The notes: generated by a model from the letters alone, not told the origin. Positions 33,341 through 42,036 are shown, counted from the stretch's first letter. The stretch is 45,095 nucleotides of DNA from Methylobacterium soli (GCF_008806385.1 NZ_VZZK01000042.1:1-45095); one strand, 5' to 3'. Numbers and translations: made by a program.

Positions 33341-33837
33341 ACGGAGCGCTTCTCGGGCTGGGCGAATGCGAACTCGCTCGCGATGGTGTCGTAGACGCGT
33401 GCCAGCCACTCCTCCGCGATCCGTGCCCGCTCCTCGGCGGCACGCACCCGCTCATCGGCCGCCTTGAGCAGCGCGTCCGCGCGCGTCTGGATCTCGCGCG
33501 TATGCGCCTCCGCCGCCTTGACGCGCTCATTGGCGTTGGCGATGTCCTCGCGCACCCGCTCGAGAAGGTCCTGAACGCGCAATTCCTGTTCGTGGGCTTC
33601 GGTCTCGACTTCGCGCACGCGGGTTGCGGCGCTCCGCACACGTTCGATCAGGTGAGACCATTCCTCAGGTGACGAACTGCGGGTGGGCGGCGACTTGCCT
33701 GCAACCTCCTCGGCGGGGCTGATCAGCCGCACAACACTGTTGAGGTGGACCTCCGAGGATTCGACGCGATCAAGTGGCTTCGGGTCGGATGATTGGTTGA
33801 GTATGTCATCCCATGAAAGCTTTTTACGCTTGTCCAC
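33337..33837 (-). CDS. Coiled-coil protein, partner of the downstream gene
   Basis: A 166-residue protein (MDKRKKLSWDDILNQSSDPK...). A variable, proline/serine-rich stretch precedes a coiled coil from about residue 60 (VREVETEAHEQELRVQDLLE, RVREDIANANERVKAAEAHT, ADERVRAAEERARIAEE). It ends with EWLARVYDTIASEFAFAQPE. Heptad spacing is evident. It is coupled by a 4-base overlap to the alanine-rich coiled-coil gene. No known family is recognised; the arrangement suggests hetero-oligomer formation. Confidence 0.72.
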   Translation of the reverse strand: MDKRKKLSWDDILNQSSDPKPLDRVESSEVHLNSVVRLISPAEEVAGKSPPTRSSSPEEWSHLIERVRSAATRVREVETEAHEQELRVQDLLERVREDIANANERVKAAEAHTREIQTRADALLKAADERVRAAEERARIAEEWLARVYDTIASEFAFAQPEKRSV

Positions 33838-34063
33838 CTACGCCCCCGCACTGAACAGATTGCCGTCAGGACTGCTTCCTGTTCGTGATCTGCAACTGCC
33901 CAGGGCGAGGTTGCCCGCAATTAACCATTCGTCAACTCACATGGTTAGATGGCCGGTATGGGTTCGTACGAAACCCCGCCATTGTGACACAACTGGTACT
34001 GTCTAAAAGTCGACGATCCCGCGAACGAGTGAGGCCGTAGGCCTCTCGTTGAGGAAGGAAAAA
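33838..34063. other. Intergenic region, no gene recognised
   Basis: This should contain the promoter of the coiled-coil operon on the minus strand. No gene was seen. Confidence 0.35.
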
Positions 34064-34086
34064 CCCGCCGCGGCGAACCCGGCGGG
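34059..34086 (-). terminator. Intrinsic terminator of the minus-strand gene at 34118
   Basis: CCCGCCG (34064-34070) pairs with CGGCGGG (34080-34086). Read on the minus strand the hairpin is followed by TTTTT. It sits about 30 bases after the stop of the 44-residue gene. Confidence 0.65.
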
Positions 34087-34117
34087 CTGAGGTGGTCTCG
34101 GGTGAGTGCGGCGCAGG

Positions 34118-34252
34118 CTAGGCTTCGGTCTTCTCCGTCAGGAACACGCTGCAGATTGGGCCTGCAAGAAAAGCTCCCACAAGTACGATCACAGGTGTCG
34201 GAGCGTCTATGGCAAAGAAGAGAGCGGGCAACGTAGCGAGTAGGAGTTTCAT
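34118..34252 (-). CDS. Small membrane protein (44 aa)
   Basis: Forty-four residues with a hydrophobic start and a central helix (MKLLLATLPALFFAIDAPTP, then VIVLVGAFLAGPICSVFL). It is followed by a good intrinsic terminator. The ribosome site is weak. It could be a secreted peptide or membrane microprotein; near the prophage lysis genes it could also be holin-related. Confidence 0.5.
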   Translation of the reverse strand: MKLLLATLPALFFAIDAPTPVIVLVGAFLAGPICSVFLTEKTEA

Positions 34253-34339
34253 GGTTGGATCCAGCGTAAGTGCACGCTGGTAATACATTGCCTCTGGTGT
34301 TTCGCTTCCCTTGCTGGTGGAAAGCTTTATTCCTGGCGC

Positions 34340-34438
34340 CTATCTATCTTTTAGCTGATCCCGCACCACCGCCGCGACGGCGAGGCCGATGAGGATGCCG
34401 GCGAGGAGCGCCATGACGAGGTGGCCGGAGCCGGTCAT
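34340..34438 (-). CDS. Tiny membrane protein in the phage lysis module (32 aa)
   Basis: Thirty-two residues with one helix (HLVMALLAGILIGLAVAAVV) and a charged end. Its ATG overlaps the stop of the upstream membrane gene (ATGA). Its place after XhlA-like and membrane genes suggests an accessory lysis or superinfection function (inference). Confidence 0.5.
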   Translation of the reverse strand: MTGSGHLVMALLAGILIGLAVAAVVRDQLKDR

Positions 34439-34995
34439 TGCTCACTCGTCCGGCGCGGCAGGATCTCGAACTCCAGCGCCGGCAGCACGCTGACGATCGA
34501 CCAGCCCAAGGCTCGCTGCAGCGGGTTGCAGTCGTAGGCCAAGACGCCGTAGAGCCGCCCGCGCCCGGGCATGGCATCGAGCGGGATGAAGGGACCGATG
34601 GTCTCCTCCTCGCGGCCCATCTCGCCGTAGGCGTCGAAGCGCTCGGCCTCGTAGTCCAGGCGGCGGCCACCGCCGTCGATCATCCACCAGCGTCGCGTCA
34701 GCTCGCATTGGCGGTCGCGCTGGCGGATGCCATGGATCAGGATGCGCTCGCCGACATGCACCTGCCGGTTCGGGTTCACCACCTCGCGCAGGATCTGCCG
34801 GACCGGCACAGTCCGGTCGAGCACCATGGAGAAGATCCAGGCGAGAGCGATCAGGATGGCGCCATAGTAGATTACGTTGAGCACGCGCTGCACGTTCGCC
34901 TGGCGCCGGGACGGGCCGTAGGCGAGCTCGATGGCGCGGGCGTAGATCTCGTCGGTGCGGTCGAGGTCTGGAATCGGGGGCTTGTTGCTGTCCAT
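34435..34995 (-). CDS. Phage-type membrane protein (186 aa)
   Basis: A 186-residue protein with a soluble N-terminus and one clear helix at about 41-60 (VLNVIYYGAILIALAWIFSM). A soluble domain of about 120 residues follows, with IHGIRQRDRQCELTRRWWMI and LYGVLAYDCNPLQRALGWS. It overlaps the upstream gene by one base (TGATG). No known family is recognised, but it is embedded in the prophage lysis cluster. Confidence 0.6.
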   Translation of the reverse strand: MDSNKPPIPDLDRTDEIYARAIELAYGPSRRQANVQRVLNVIYYGAILIALAWIFSMVLDRTVPVRQILREVVNPNRQVHVGERILIHGIRQRDRQCELTRRWWMIDGGGRRLDYEAERFDAYGEMGREEETIGPFIPLDAMPGRGRLYGVLAYDCNPLQRALGWSIVSVLPALEFEILPRRTSEQ

Positions 34996-35273
34996 CAGTG
35001 CGGCACCCCGCCCTTGACCAGAACGAGTCCGAGCGCGGCCGTCAGCACCGCGCCGAGGATTGCCTTCACCAGCCAGCTCACGTTGTTTTTGAGGCCGGCC
35101 ACATCCTCGGCGACCTCCTTCAGCTCGGTCTTGGTGGCGTAGACGTTGCGCAGGTCCTCGCGGATGCCCCGGACATCGCCCAGGACGGCGTCGACCTTCT
35201 CCTTGGTCACCGCCATGTCGATCTGCATCTTGACCCAGGCAGCGTCGTCCGAGGTCGGTTGTTGATCCCCCAT
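34995..35273 (-). CDS. XhlA/hemolysin-like membrane-associated phage protein
   Basis: A 92-residue protein with a helical N-terminal region (KVDAVLGDVRGIREDLRNVY, then TKTELKEVAEDVAGLKNNVS). A single C-terminal membrane helix (WLVKAILGAVLTAALGLVLV) follows. This layout matches the XhlA/hemolysin group encoded beside phage endolysins and helps holin-type membrane permeabilisation. The start at 35273 is chosen because the upstream extension overlaps the endolysin end. Confidence 0.7.
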   Translation of the reverse strand: MGDQQPTSDDAAWVKMQIDMAVTKEKVDAVLGDVRGIREDLRNVYATKTELKEVAEDVAGLKNNVSWLVKAILGAVLTAALGLVLVKGGVPH

Positions 35274-35358
35274 CACTCTGTCCCTTGAGCCGTGCAGACG
35301 CAGAAAGGCGGGCCGCTGCACGCCTGCCGAGGGATCGATGGCGTCCATCGAGACGCCC

Positions 35359-36530
35359 TCACCGGGTACCAAAGAGCGAGCCCAGGATGCCGCCGAGCCG
35401 CGGCCCGTCGGGCGCCGCGGACACGGGCGGGCTCGGCGCCGGGTCAGGTTCGCCGTTGTGCAGGCCGGTCCGCTCGGCCACGACGCGGGCCTTGACGATG
35501 CCCTGGGCGGCGAGTGCGTTGTAGACGTTGAGCAGGATGATCAGGACCGGCGCGACCCACGGCGGCAGGAAGCCGAGGATCAGGCTAGCCGGAAATGGCA
35601 GGCTCGAAAGGTCGCCCTGCCAATTCTGGGCGAGGTACTGGAGGATGCCCATCGCGCCGAGCACGATCTGCCAGACCGAGGACCACGTCACCCGGCTGCC
35701 CTGAATCGCGATGACGGAGCCTTGCGCGCGGAGGTCGGCCGCGGTGGTGCGCTTCCGTTCGTCAGAGACTTTGCGCTGGTTCTTGTCGTCGTCGAGCGCG
35801 GCCTTCGACTGCGGACTCCAACGCCCGTCGGCGGTGATGCCGGCTTGGGTCTGCAGCGCGATCAGAGCGCCGGCCGTGGACGGCCCCCAGATGCCATCGA
35901 CCTTACCGACCATGTAGTAGCCGAGGTCGCGCAGGCGCTTCTGGATCGCCTCCACCTCGTAGCGGGCGAGCGATGTCTCGGCCCAGTTGCCTGCGGTGAC
36001 GGACATGCGATCGCTCTTCGGTTTGACGAGGGTAGCGGGGGCCGAGCCATCGGCCTTCACAGGCGAGCGGTCGCCGCTCCGGGCCTTCGGCGGGCTGACG
36101 CTGTAGGGGGTGAGGAACTGGTCGCGCTCGGCGGTGCGGCGGCCGATCAGCTCTTTATTCTTCGTCCAAGACATGATCGCCGCGGCGCAGCCGGCACGGT
36201 CGCCCGCATTCAGTCGCTTCACGAACGTGGACTTAGCGAAGCCGCCCTGGCCGATGTTGAAGCAGATCGAGACCAAGGCATCGCGCTCGTGGTCGGCGAG
36301 CCACACCTTCACGACCTGGTCGACGGTCGCCTCGTAGTTCACGAGGTCGCGGTCGAAGATCGCCAGCGCCTCAGCTTCAGTGACGACGAGACCGCTGGTC
36401 ACGGCAGGCGGGCCAGCCGCCGAGGTGCGCCCGACGCCGATAGTCCAGACGCCGACATTATCCTTGTAGGCGCGGGTTTTCAGTGCCTCGCGCGCGACGA
36501 GGGGGCGCGGCCGATGGCAGTCAGAGCCAT
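35359..36530 (-). pseudogene. Phage endolysin: GH24 lysozyme + peptidoglycan-binding + membrane segment, frameshifted near its start
   Basis: The main frame (36576-35359) encodes a T4-type lysozyme (PLVAREALKTRAYKDNVGVW, TIGVGRTSAAG and ALVSICFNIGQGGFAKSTFV). A peptidoglycan-binding domain follows (AIQKRLRDLGYYMVGKVDGI, then WGPSTAGALIALQ), and then a hydrophobic segment (ASLILGFLPPWVAPVLIILL). No start codon exists in this frame after the stop at 36577-36579. A natural start, ATG at 36530 (MALTAIGRA), is in another frame and joins only if one base is added to the C5 run (plus-strand G at 36501-36505). It is therefore frameshifted or misread. Confidence 0.78.
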
Positions 36531-36606
36531 AGGATCTCTCGATGTCAGTAGGCGCGCGGTGACCGGCCGGCTCGGATTAGATCGGTCTTAATGCAGAATA
36601 TTTGTT

Positions 36607-36627
36607 GCAAGCACGCGGCGTGCTTGC
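36607..36627. promoter_or_regulatory. Perfect 9-bp hairpin upstream of the endolysin
   Basis: GCAAGCACG (36607-36615) and CGTGCTTGC (36619-36627) form a perfect hairpin with a 3-base loop in an AT-richer spot between the endolysin and a small plus-strand frame. It could be an operator or terminator. Confidence 0.4.
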
Positions 36628-36639
36628 TCAAATTCAATC

Positions 36640-36777
36640 ATGTCTGCCGAAAACCACCCCGACCCAAGTAATCTCTCGCCCTCCTCTGCGATTGGAGGGG
36701 TTGTGGGCATGGGAGCAGTGTACGCAATCATCTGTGCGCTTGCGGCCCTGTACCTCTTGGTCGAGTTCTCGGACTGA
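36640..36777 (+). CDS. Small membrane protein (45 aa)
   Basis: Forty-five codons with a polar N-terminus (MSAENHPDPSNLSPSSAIGG) and one membrane helix (VYAIICALAALYLLVEF). It lies on the opposite strand to the phage genes. No ribosome site is obvious. Function unknown. Confidence 0.4.
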   Translation: MSAENHPDPSNLSPSSAIGGVVGMGAVYAIICALAALYLLVEFSD

Positions 36778-36939
36778 GAGCCTCATTTGCAGACCAGCCT
36801 ATTTGCAGAGCCGGAGCGTGCTTCTCATCACGAGGCCTTCCCTGCCTGAGAAACAGCCGGAAACCATTATTGGGCGGGGTCGGTAGGCGGGCGTACTCAA
36901 GAGGCGGGGCCGCATCAGCTTCCTCGCGATACCCGAACC

Positions 36940-37227
36940 CTCCCACTGACGGCGGCCTGCACCGGTGAGCAGAGTGGTGTAGCCGACGCGGACGCACTTG
37001 CGTACCGTGACGCGCTCGAGCATCGGGTCGGTGATCGCGTCAGCGATCTCCTTCTGGAACGGCCAGAGCCGGACGGGTCCCGGCTTCGCGGCGAGCCCCT
37101 CGGGAAGGCGCATGTGACGCTCGATCCACTGCGACAGCGGCAGGCGGGGCGGTGGTCGAAGCTTGGCGAGTGCCTTCGCGGCGGTCTGATCAAGAAGCGT
37201 CGTCACCGGCGCCCGCTTCCATGGCAT
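36940..37227 (-). pseudogene. Phage terminase large subunit, N-terminal fragment
   Basis: About 95 codons match the start of GpA-type terminase large subunits: LPLSQWIERHMRLPEGLAAK, PGPVRLWPFQKEIADAITDP and VRVGYTTLLTGAG. After about residue 95 the similarity stops and the frame runs into unrelated sequence to 36799. The ATPase and nuclease domains, some 500 residues, are gone, so the enzyme cannot package DNA. The 5' end overlaps the terminase small-subunit gene, as in intact phages. The ATG at 37227 or a GTG at 37206 are both possible starts. Confidence 0.72.
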
Positions 37228-37822
37228 CCCGCACGATCCGGTCGATGACCGAGACGTCGTGCTTCGTCAGGTGGCTCAGCTCCAGCGCGATGTCACCCGG
37301 AATGGCGAGCAGGCGCGCCCGGAGCTTCACGATCTCATCGGCCCAGCGCCGGCCCGCGGCCTCGGCGTCGATCAGGCGCCCCTGAGCCTCAGCGTGTGCC
37401 TGGTTCCGCTGCCAGGTCTGGACGATCTTCTCTGCCGTGCGGGCATCGTTGAAGGTGAGCGGCCCATCGACCTGGATGCCCTCGGCCGCCAGGATCTCCC
37501 GGACCCGGGTGGTCGCAAGCTGAGCCTCGACCGAGGCCTGGGCGGCGATGGCCGGGGCTAGCTCGACCGGCTGCCTACCCTGCGAACCGGTGCGCACGGC
37601 GGTACGCGCCGGGTCCGTGCTCCTGATCCAGGCCTCACGAACAACCTCGGGATCCAGCGTCCCGTCCGGCTCTGCGGTGATGCGGCCGGACTTGATGGCC
37701 TTCCGGATCGCCGCCTCGGACACCCCGATGATCTTGGCGCATTCCCGCCGGCTAACACCTAATGCGAACCTCGAAATCCAGACCTGCAGAGAGCCAAAAG
37801 TCGGGAGCAACTCTGCCCGCAA
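37190..37822 (-). CDS. Phage terminase small subunit (Nu1-like)
   Basis: A 210-residue protein with an N-terminal winged-helix DNA-binding part (SRRECAKIIGVSEAAIRKAI, then KSGRITAEPDGTLDPEVV and REAWIRSTDPART). A C-terminal helical domain follows (EAAGRRWADEIVKLRARLL). This matches small terminase subunits that recognise packaging sites. It looks intact, but its large-subunit partner is truncated, so it is now an orphan. The first 20 residues are uncertain. Confidence 0.72.
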   Translation of the reverse strand: MRAELLPTFGSLQVWISRFALGVSRRECAKIIGVSEAAIRKAIKSGRITAEPDGTLDPEVVREAWIRSTDPARTAVRTGSQGRQPVELAPAIAAQASVEAQLATTRVREILAAEGIQVDGPLTFNDARTAEKIVQTWQRNQAHAEAQGRLIDAEAAGRRWADEIVKLRARLLAIPGDIALELSHLTKHDVSVIDRIVRDAMEAGAGDDAS

Positions 37823-38117
37823 CGGGTGGGGCAGCCAGGGGAGGACCCGCAGAACCTATCTCCGCAACTCGGTTGCCGGGCCACCGGACAAGATGCCCAT
37901 CTGTCCGCCTCCGCTCGGGCTTTTTTTGCGCGCGACGAAGCGTGCGGCCACGCTTCGCAGGTCCAGTTCCAACCCCATGGAGGTCGCTGAGCAAGACAGA
38001 CTCAGGCGTCCGAGGAATTAACCACCTAGCAAGAATCCCCGGGACGGCAGCCCGGCCCTCTAGCTCTGCCGAAGCCGCCAACATAGGGTTAAGGATCACT
38101 TAACGGATCCTGGTGAC
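37823..38117. other. Junction between prophage and DSF-synthase gene
   Basis: There is no gene here. It contains a T7 run at about 37921-37927 and an inverted repeat CGAAGCGTG/CACGCTTCG near 37937-37958. It probably includes the crotonase promoter and one border of the inserted segment. Confidence 0.4.
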
Positions 38118-39116
38118 ATGGCGTCTTCTGCAGGTATCTCAAAGGGTACGGTGCCATATCCTGGACCGATCCCGGTTCGGCGTCGGCCGGGGGCTGTTGG
38201 CCGAAGGAGCGAGAAGCGGATCCTGAACTCAAGCGCACCGGCGCTGGAGCGAGGGCTTTCCGAACTGCAACAGGTCGAAGTCAATCTCGAAGCGTCGAAT
38301 GGTACCTTGTGGGCTTACATGCGCCCCGACGGACGTCCATGCCAAAATCCGGGCATGTTGGCGGACTTCAAGCGGCTTCAAGACGGCATAGAGAGGAGTT
38401 TCGCTGCAAATTGCCTGGATATAAAATACTTTGTCTTCGGATCGCGTTTCCCTGGAGTGTTCAGCCTCGGAGGCGACCTGCAGCTCTTCGCCAGTAAGAT
38501 CCGAGCGGGCGATGAAGCGGCCCTCATAAACTATGGCAACTCATGTGTCGACGTACTTCACCGCAACATGAACGCGCTCAATCTGCCGATCATAACAGTC
38601 GGCCTGGTCCAAGGCGATGCGCTGGGTGGTGGCTTCGAGGGCCTACTCTCGTTCGATGTGATTATAGCCGAGAAAGGGACCAAGTTCGGCTTCCCGGAAA
38701 TTCTGTTCGGTTTATTTCCTGGGATGGGAGCCTACAGCTTCCTGGCTAGACGCCTCGGAACGATTAAAGCTCAAGAGCTTATTCTCGGAGGACGAACGTA
38801 TTCAGCGGAGGAGATGCATGAGCTCGGAATCGTTCATATCCTTGCGGAGCGCGGTCAGGGCGAAGCCGCAGTGCGCTCTTACATTGCCGGCAATCACCGC
38901 CGCCGCAATGGTCAGCAAGCGATCTATCAGGCCGCACGCGAGGTCGACCGCATCTCGCTCGAGGAACTGAGAAAGATCGTAACGGTGTGGGCTGCCGCCG
39001 CTATGAACCTGACGGACAGGGATCTCAGTATCATGGAGCGCCTCGTCACCGCCCAGGATAGGCTGATAGCGAAAGCTCCGCCCGCCAAGCCGTGCGAGGT
39101 CCGGATACACGGCTAA
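38118..39116 (+). CDS. rpfF: RpfF-type crotonase, putative DSF-family signal synthase
   Basis: A 332-residue crotonase-fold protein closely patterned on Xanthomonas RpfF. The stretch WAYMRPDGRPCQNPGML, then FPGVFSLGGDLQLF, LVQGDALGGGFEGLLSFD and FGFPEILFGLFPGMGAYSFL, then YSAEEMHELGIVHIL and HRRRNGQQAIYQAAREVDRI all occur in family order. Glu174 and Glu194 lie 20 residues apart, as do the two catalytic glutamates of RpfF. RpfF makes cis-2-unsaturated fatty acid signals from acyl-ACP by thioesterase and dehydratase activity. The gene lies between prophage pieces and ends 6 bases before a convergent GGDEF-EAL gene. Start 38118 has a GGTGAC upstream. Confidence 0.87.
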   Translation: MASSAGISKGTVPYPGPIPVRRRPGAVGRRSEKRILNSSAPALERGLSELQQVEVNLEASNGTLWAYMRPDGRPCQNPGMLADFKRLQDGIERSFAANCLDIKYFVFGSRFPGVFSLGGDLQLFASKIRAGDEAALINYGNSCVDVLHRNMNALNLPIITVGLVQGDALGGGFEGLLSFDVIIAEKGTKFGFPEILFGLFPGMGAYSFLARRLGTIKAQELILGGRTYSAEEMHELGIVHILAERGQGEAAVRSYIAGNHRRRNGQQAIYQAAREVDRISLEELRKIVTVWAAAAMNLTDRDLSIMERLVTAQDRLIAKAPPAKPCEVRIHG

Positions 39117-39122
39117 GAGGCT

Positions 39123-41453
39123 TCAGCTGGCCAGCTTGGACAGTGTCCCCGGTGCTGCAAGCATGGCCCGAATACCTTGCGAGGGAACGGGTCGACTGAA
39201 GTAGTACCCCTGAACCAGATCGCAGCCCTCCTCCCTGAGGGTTGCAAGCTGCGCCTCTGTCTCGACGCCTTCAACGACAATCACCATACCGATGCTTCTG
39301 CCCATCCCGATGATTGCTCGGATGATAGCAATGGACTCGGCAGTCTTGCTCAAATCTGTAACAAAAGAACGATCTATCTTCAGCTTGTCAAAGGCGTATT
39401 TACGCAGGTAACTGAGAGACGAATATCCAGTTCCGAAGTCGTCCAGAGACAGGCGTACGCCGAGCCGACGGAGATTGCTGATCGTCTCGACAACCTTCTG
39501 GGTAGCACCCAGGGTCACGCTTTCAGTGATCTCCAGCTCCAAACGTTGTGGTGGCAGACCGGAGCGCTCGAGCGCCCTTACAACCTGGAATGCCAATTGA
39601 GGCTCGCTGAACTGCCGAGGAGACAGATTGACAGCGACGCTTACATCTTGTGGCCAGTGCCTGGCCTCCTGACAGGCCTCATGGAGAACCCATTCGCCGA
39701 GTTGCAGGATGAGGCCTGTATCCTCGGCTACGGGGATGAACTCGGAGGGAGGAATGTAGCCGGCGACCGGATGCTTCCATCTCAACAGGGCTTCGCAGCT
39801 GACAGCGTTGCCGGTCGCTGGATCAACGATGGGCTGGTAATGAAGTTCGAACTCGCCGTTGGCCAAGGCACCCCGAAGGTCGGACTCCACCGCGTGCCGG
39901 GCTCGCGTCGCTAACTCCATCTCATGTTGGAAGATTCTGAAGCCGCTTCGGCCGTCCGCTTTAACCGCGTAGAGTGCGATATCCGCGCGCTTGAGAAGTT
40001 TATCTTCGTCATCCGCATGATCTGGCGCAAGGGCGATGCCGATGGACGCGCCAACGGTGACCGGCATGCCATCGATTTCAAACGGGCGCTCCAGCTCTTG
40101 GAGGATGTGCTGAGCGAGCTCCACGGCGTCTGCCGGGCAGGTGACAGAGTGCTGGATGATGACGAACTCGTCTCCACCAAGCCGAGCGACTGTCTGAGAA
40201 GCTTGCGAGACAGCGCGCAACCGGTCCGCAACCAACTGCAGAAGTCGATCACCGGCAGGATGACCCATCGTGTCGTTGATCACTTTGAAATGATCGAGAT
40301 CGAGCAGATGGACTGCAAAACCGCTTGCTTCTCGAGAGCTCGACTTCAACGATTCTGTTACTTTTGATCTGAAACTGCTTCGATTCAGCAAGCCCGTAAG
40401 ATCGTCATAGCATGCCATCTGCTGGATGCGGGCCTCACTGTGCCGTCGCTCCGTAATGTCTTCGAAGATGATAACGGAGCCCTTTTCCGCAGTCTGGCGC
40501 TGCATCAATGAAACAATGCGATCGTCTGGCAGCTTGACGATCAAATTGCCGGACTTCAGCGCATTGGTTGCTTCGGTAAATTCCGCTTCTGCCGGATTTC
40601 GTCGGCATACCGTCGCATCGATGACAGCATTGCTGATTTCAAACAACGACTTGGCGGAGGCATCTGCGTGAACGAGGTTCGGGGATATGCCAGAAATTCT
40701 GACGAACTGCTCGTTCCAGACCTGGAGCTTGCCTTCGACATCAAACATGCAGAGCCCGTGCGACATGTTCCGTAACGCGATGTCGAACAGGTTCGCTTGG
40801 GCTCGGAACTGCTCTGCAAGAGCTTCCTTCTCCCGGGTCGTGACCAAGGCTGAGACGATGATCTCACGTGTACTGAGCGTGATATCGATCATCCCATATG
40901 CAAAAAGAAGCGAGAGAATACCGAGCGAGGCTCTCTCTCCATCTCCCGACGCGAGAAGCCCGGCCGACAGCGGCATTGCCGATAACAGCACCTGGCCGAT
41001 GGCTAACAGCGGGCGCCCAGCATTTCGCCCTGAGATCCCTGCGGCATAGCCGATCGTGAAGGTAGGGGTGATGACCTGGAGGGCGAGATTGGAGGAGCGG
41101 GTGGTAATTAGAAACGAGAGAACGCCGAGCGATGCAGCAAACGCGTAGGCTCCGATCGAGAAGTACGTCTCCCATCTCTCGTAGCGATCGCTTCTCTCAG
41201 TCTCCCGGTTGAAGTAGATCCAAGCGAGCAGAACCCGAGCCAGCCCTATGATGGTGACCGCCCCTGCGGCCAAGGAGATTGCTAAGTCGTTTGACCAGAA
41301 CGCTGCGGCGGTCGCAACAATAGCGCCGGAAACCGCTCCTACGACGAGAGAGGCAAACGGCTGGTAAAGCCCGTCCACCAACGAACGCTTTATGTCGCGC
41401 GCGAGTCGGGCATCATCAGCAAGTGCGGCCGCTAGTTTGCTATACAGTCCCAA
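39123..41453 (-). CDS. Membrane PAS-GGDEF-EAL cyclic-di-GMP protein
   Basis: A 776-residue protein. Residues about 33-205 form five or six membrane helices, about 222-335 a PAS domain (IALRNMSHGLCMFDVEGKLQ, then IIFEDITERRHSEARIQQM), GGDEF motif at 426-430 (ARLGGDEFVII) and EAL motif at 554-558 (SCEALLRWKHP). Later EAL-domain residues are intact (LDDFGTGYSSLSYLRK, IVVEGVETEAQLA), so both synthesis and hydrolysis of c-di-GMP are possible. The RxxD inhibitory site before GGDEF is not seen. It is convergent with the RpfF-like gene with 6 bases between stops. In Burkholderia, RpfF pairs with a PAS-GGDEF-EAL receptor (RpfR), a suggestive parallel. Confidence 0.9.
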   Translation of the reverse strand: MGLYSKLAAALADDARLARDIKRSLVDGLYQPFASLVVGAVSGAIVATAAAFWSNDLAISLAAGAVTIIGLARVLLAWIYFNRETERSDRYERWETYFSIGAYAFAASLGVLSFLITTRSSNLALQVITPTFTIGYAAGISGRNAGRPLLAIGQVLLSAMPLSAGLLASGDGERASLGILSLLFAYGMIDITLSTREIIVSALVTTREKEALAEQFRAQANLFDIALRNMSHGLCMFDVEGKLQVWNEQFVRISGISPNLVHADASAKSLFEISNAVIDATVCRRNPAEAEFTEATNALKSGNLIVKLPDDRIVSLMQRQTAEKGSVIIFEDITERRHSEARIQQMACYDDLTGLLNRSSFRSKVTESLKSSSREASGFAVHLLDLDHFKVINDTMGHPAGDRLLQLVADRLRAVSQASQTVARLGGDEFVIIQHSVTCPADAVELAQHILQELERPFEIDGMPVTVGASIGIALAPDHADDEDKLLKRADIALYAVKADGRSGFRIFQHEMELATRARHAVESDLRGALANGEFELHYQPIVDPATGNAVSCEALLRWKHPVAGYIPPSEFIPVAEDTGLILQLGEWVLHEACQEARHWPQDVSVAVNLSPRQFSEPQLAFQVVRALERSGLPPQRLELEITESVTLGATQKVVETISNLRRLGVRLSLDDFGTGYSSLSYLRKYAFDKLKIDRSFVTDLSKTAESIAIIRAIIGMGRSIGMVIVVEGVETEAQLATLREEGCDLVQGYYFSRPVPSQGIRAMLAAPGTLSKLAS

Positions 41454-42036
41454 CTGTGTTTCCTGCTTCGCCTTCGCTGCTGCTCTGAGATCTGACCTAA
41501 AGTCATCGAATGGGCTTCTGAGGGTTTACCGGCCATCAGATTTCAAAGTCATTGAAAATCATAGTTAACCCTGGCCAAAATGCCGCGGTCAAAGCCTAGC
41601 CAGGATCTGTGCTTAGTCTTCGGAAAACAGCGCGTTCGGAATAGCATTCCCGTTAGGGGACGGGTTCGAGCAAACGTGCCGAACCCGACTTGCTGGCCTA
41701 TGAAGGTTGATGGGAGCTTTTCGCGAACGTAAAGACACAACGCTTCGTGTGACGATCTATCGGTAATATAAAATACTACTTACTGAAATTTGATAGCTTT
41801 CAACATTGATAGTTGTTGAATTTTTTCATAATCGATCAATAGGAATACATCAGTTGACGCTTTGTTGTGAGTAGGGCTTTATTTATCGCACGAATCTATT
41901 TAAAACAACAACTTGCGAAAAGCGGTCGCTATCAACGCTTTTTGCATTTGCTTTAGTGCCCAACACCGCGAATGTGGTATCTGCGCTACAGACTCCGGTG
42001 CGATTTTCATTTAAAGATATTCCGAGCGGAGTAACA
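41454..42036. other. AT-rich region with promoter-like and hairpin sequences
   Basis: About 580 bases, with 41740-42020 strikingly AT-rich for this genome. It holds the promoter side of the GGDEF-EAL gene and the hairpin at 41914-41946. Short open frames occur but none has ribosome sites or coding character. Confidence 0.45.
41914..41946. terminator. Strong 11-bp hairpin in AT-rich gap
   Basis: TGCGAAAAGCG (41914-41924) pairs with CGCTTTTTGCA (41936-41946) with one G-T pair and an 11-base loop. It might terminate transcription or be part of a small RNA. Confidence 0.4.

Noticed and set aside
35338..36591. 417-codon plus-strand frame opposite the endolysin
   Set aside because: Shadow of the lysozyme gene; translation is Arg/Asp/Val-rich without domains.
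41549..41740. 63-codon minus-strand frame upstream of the GGDEF-EAL gene
   Set aside because: No ribosome site and no recognisable pattern; probably promoter-region DNA.
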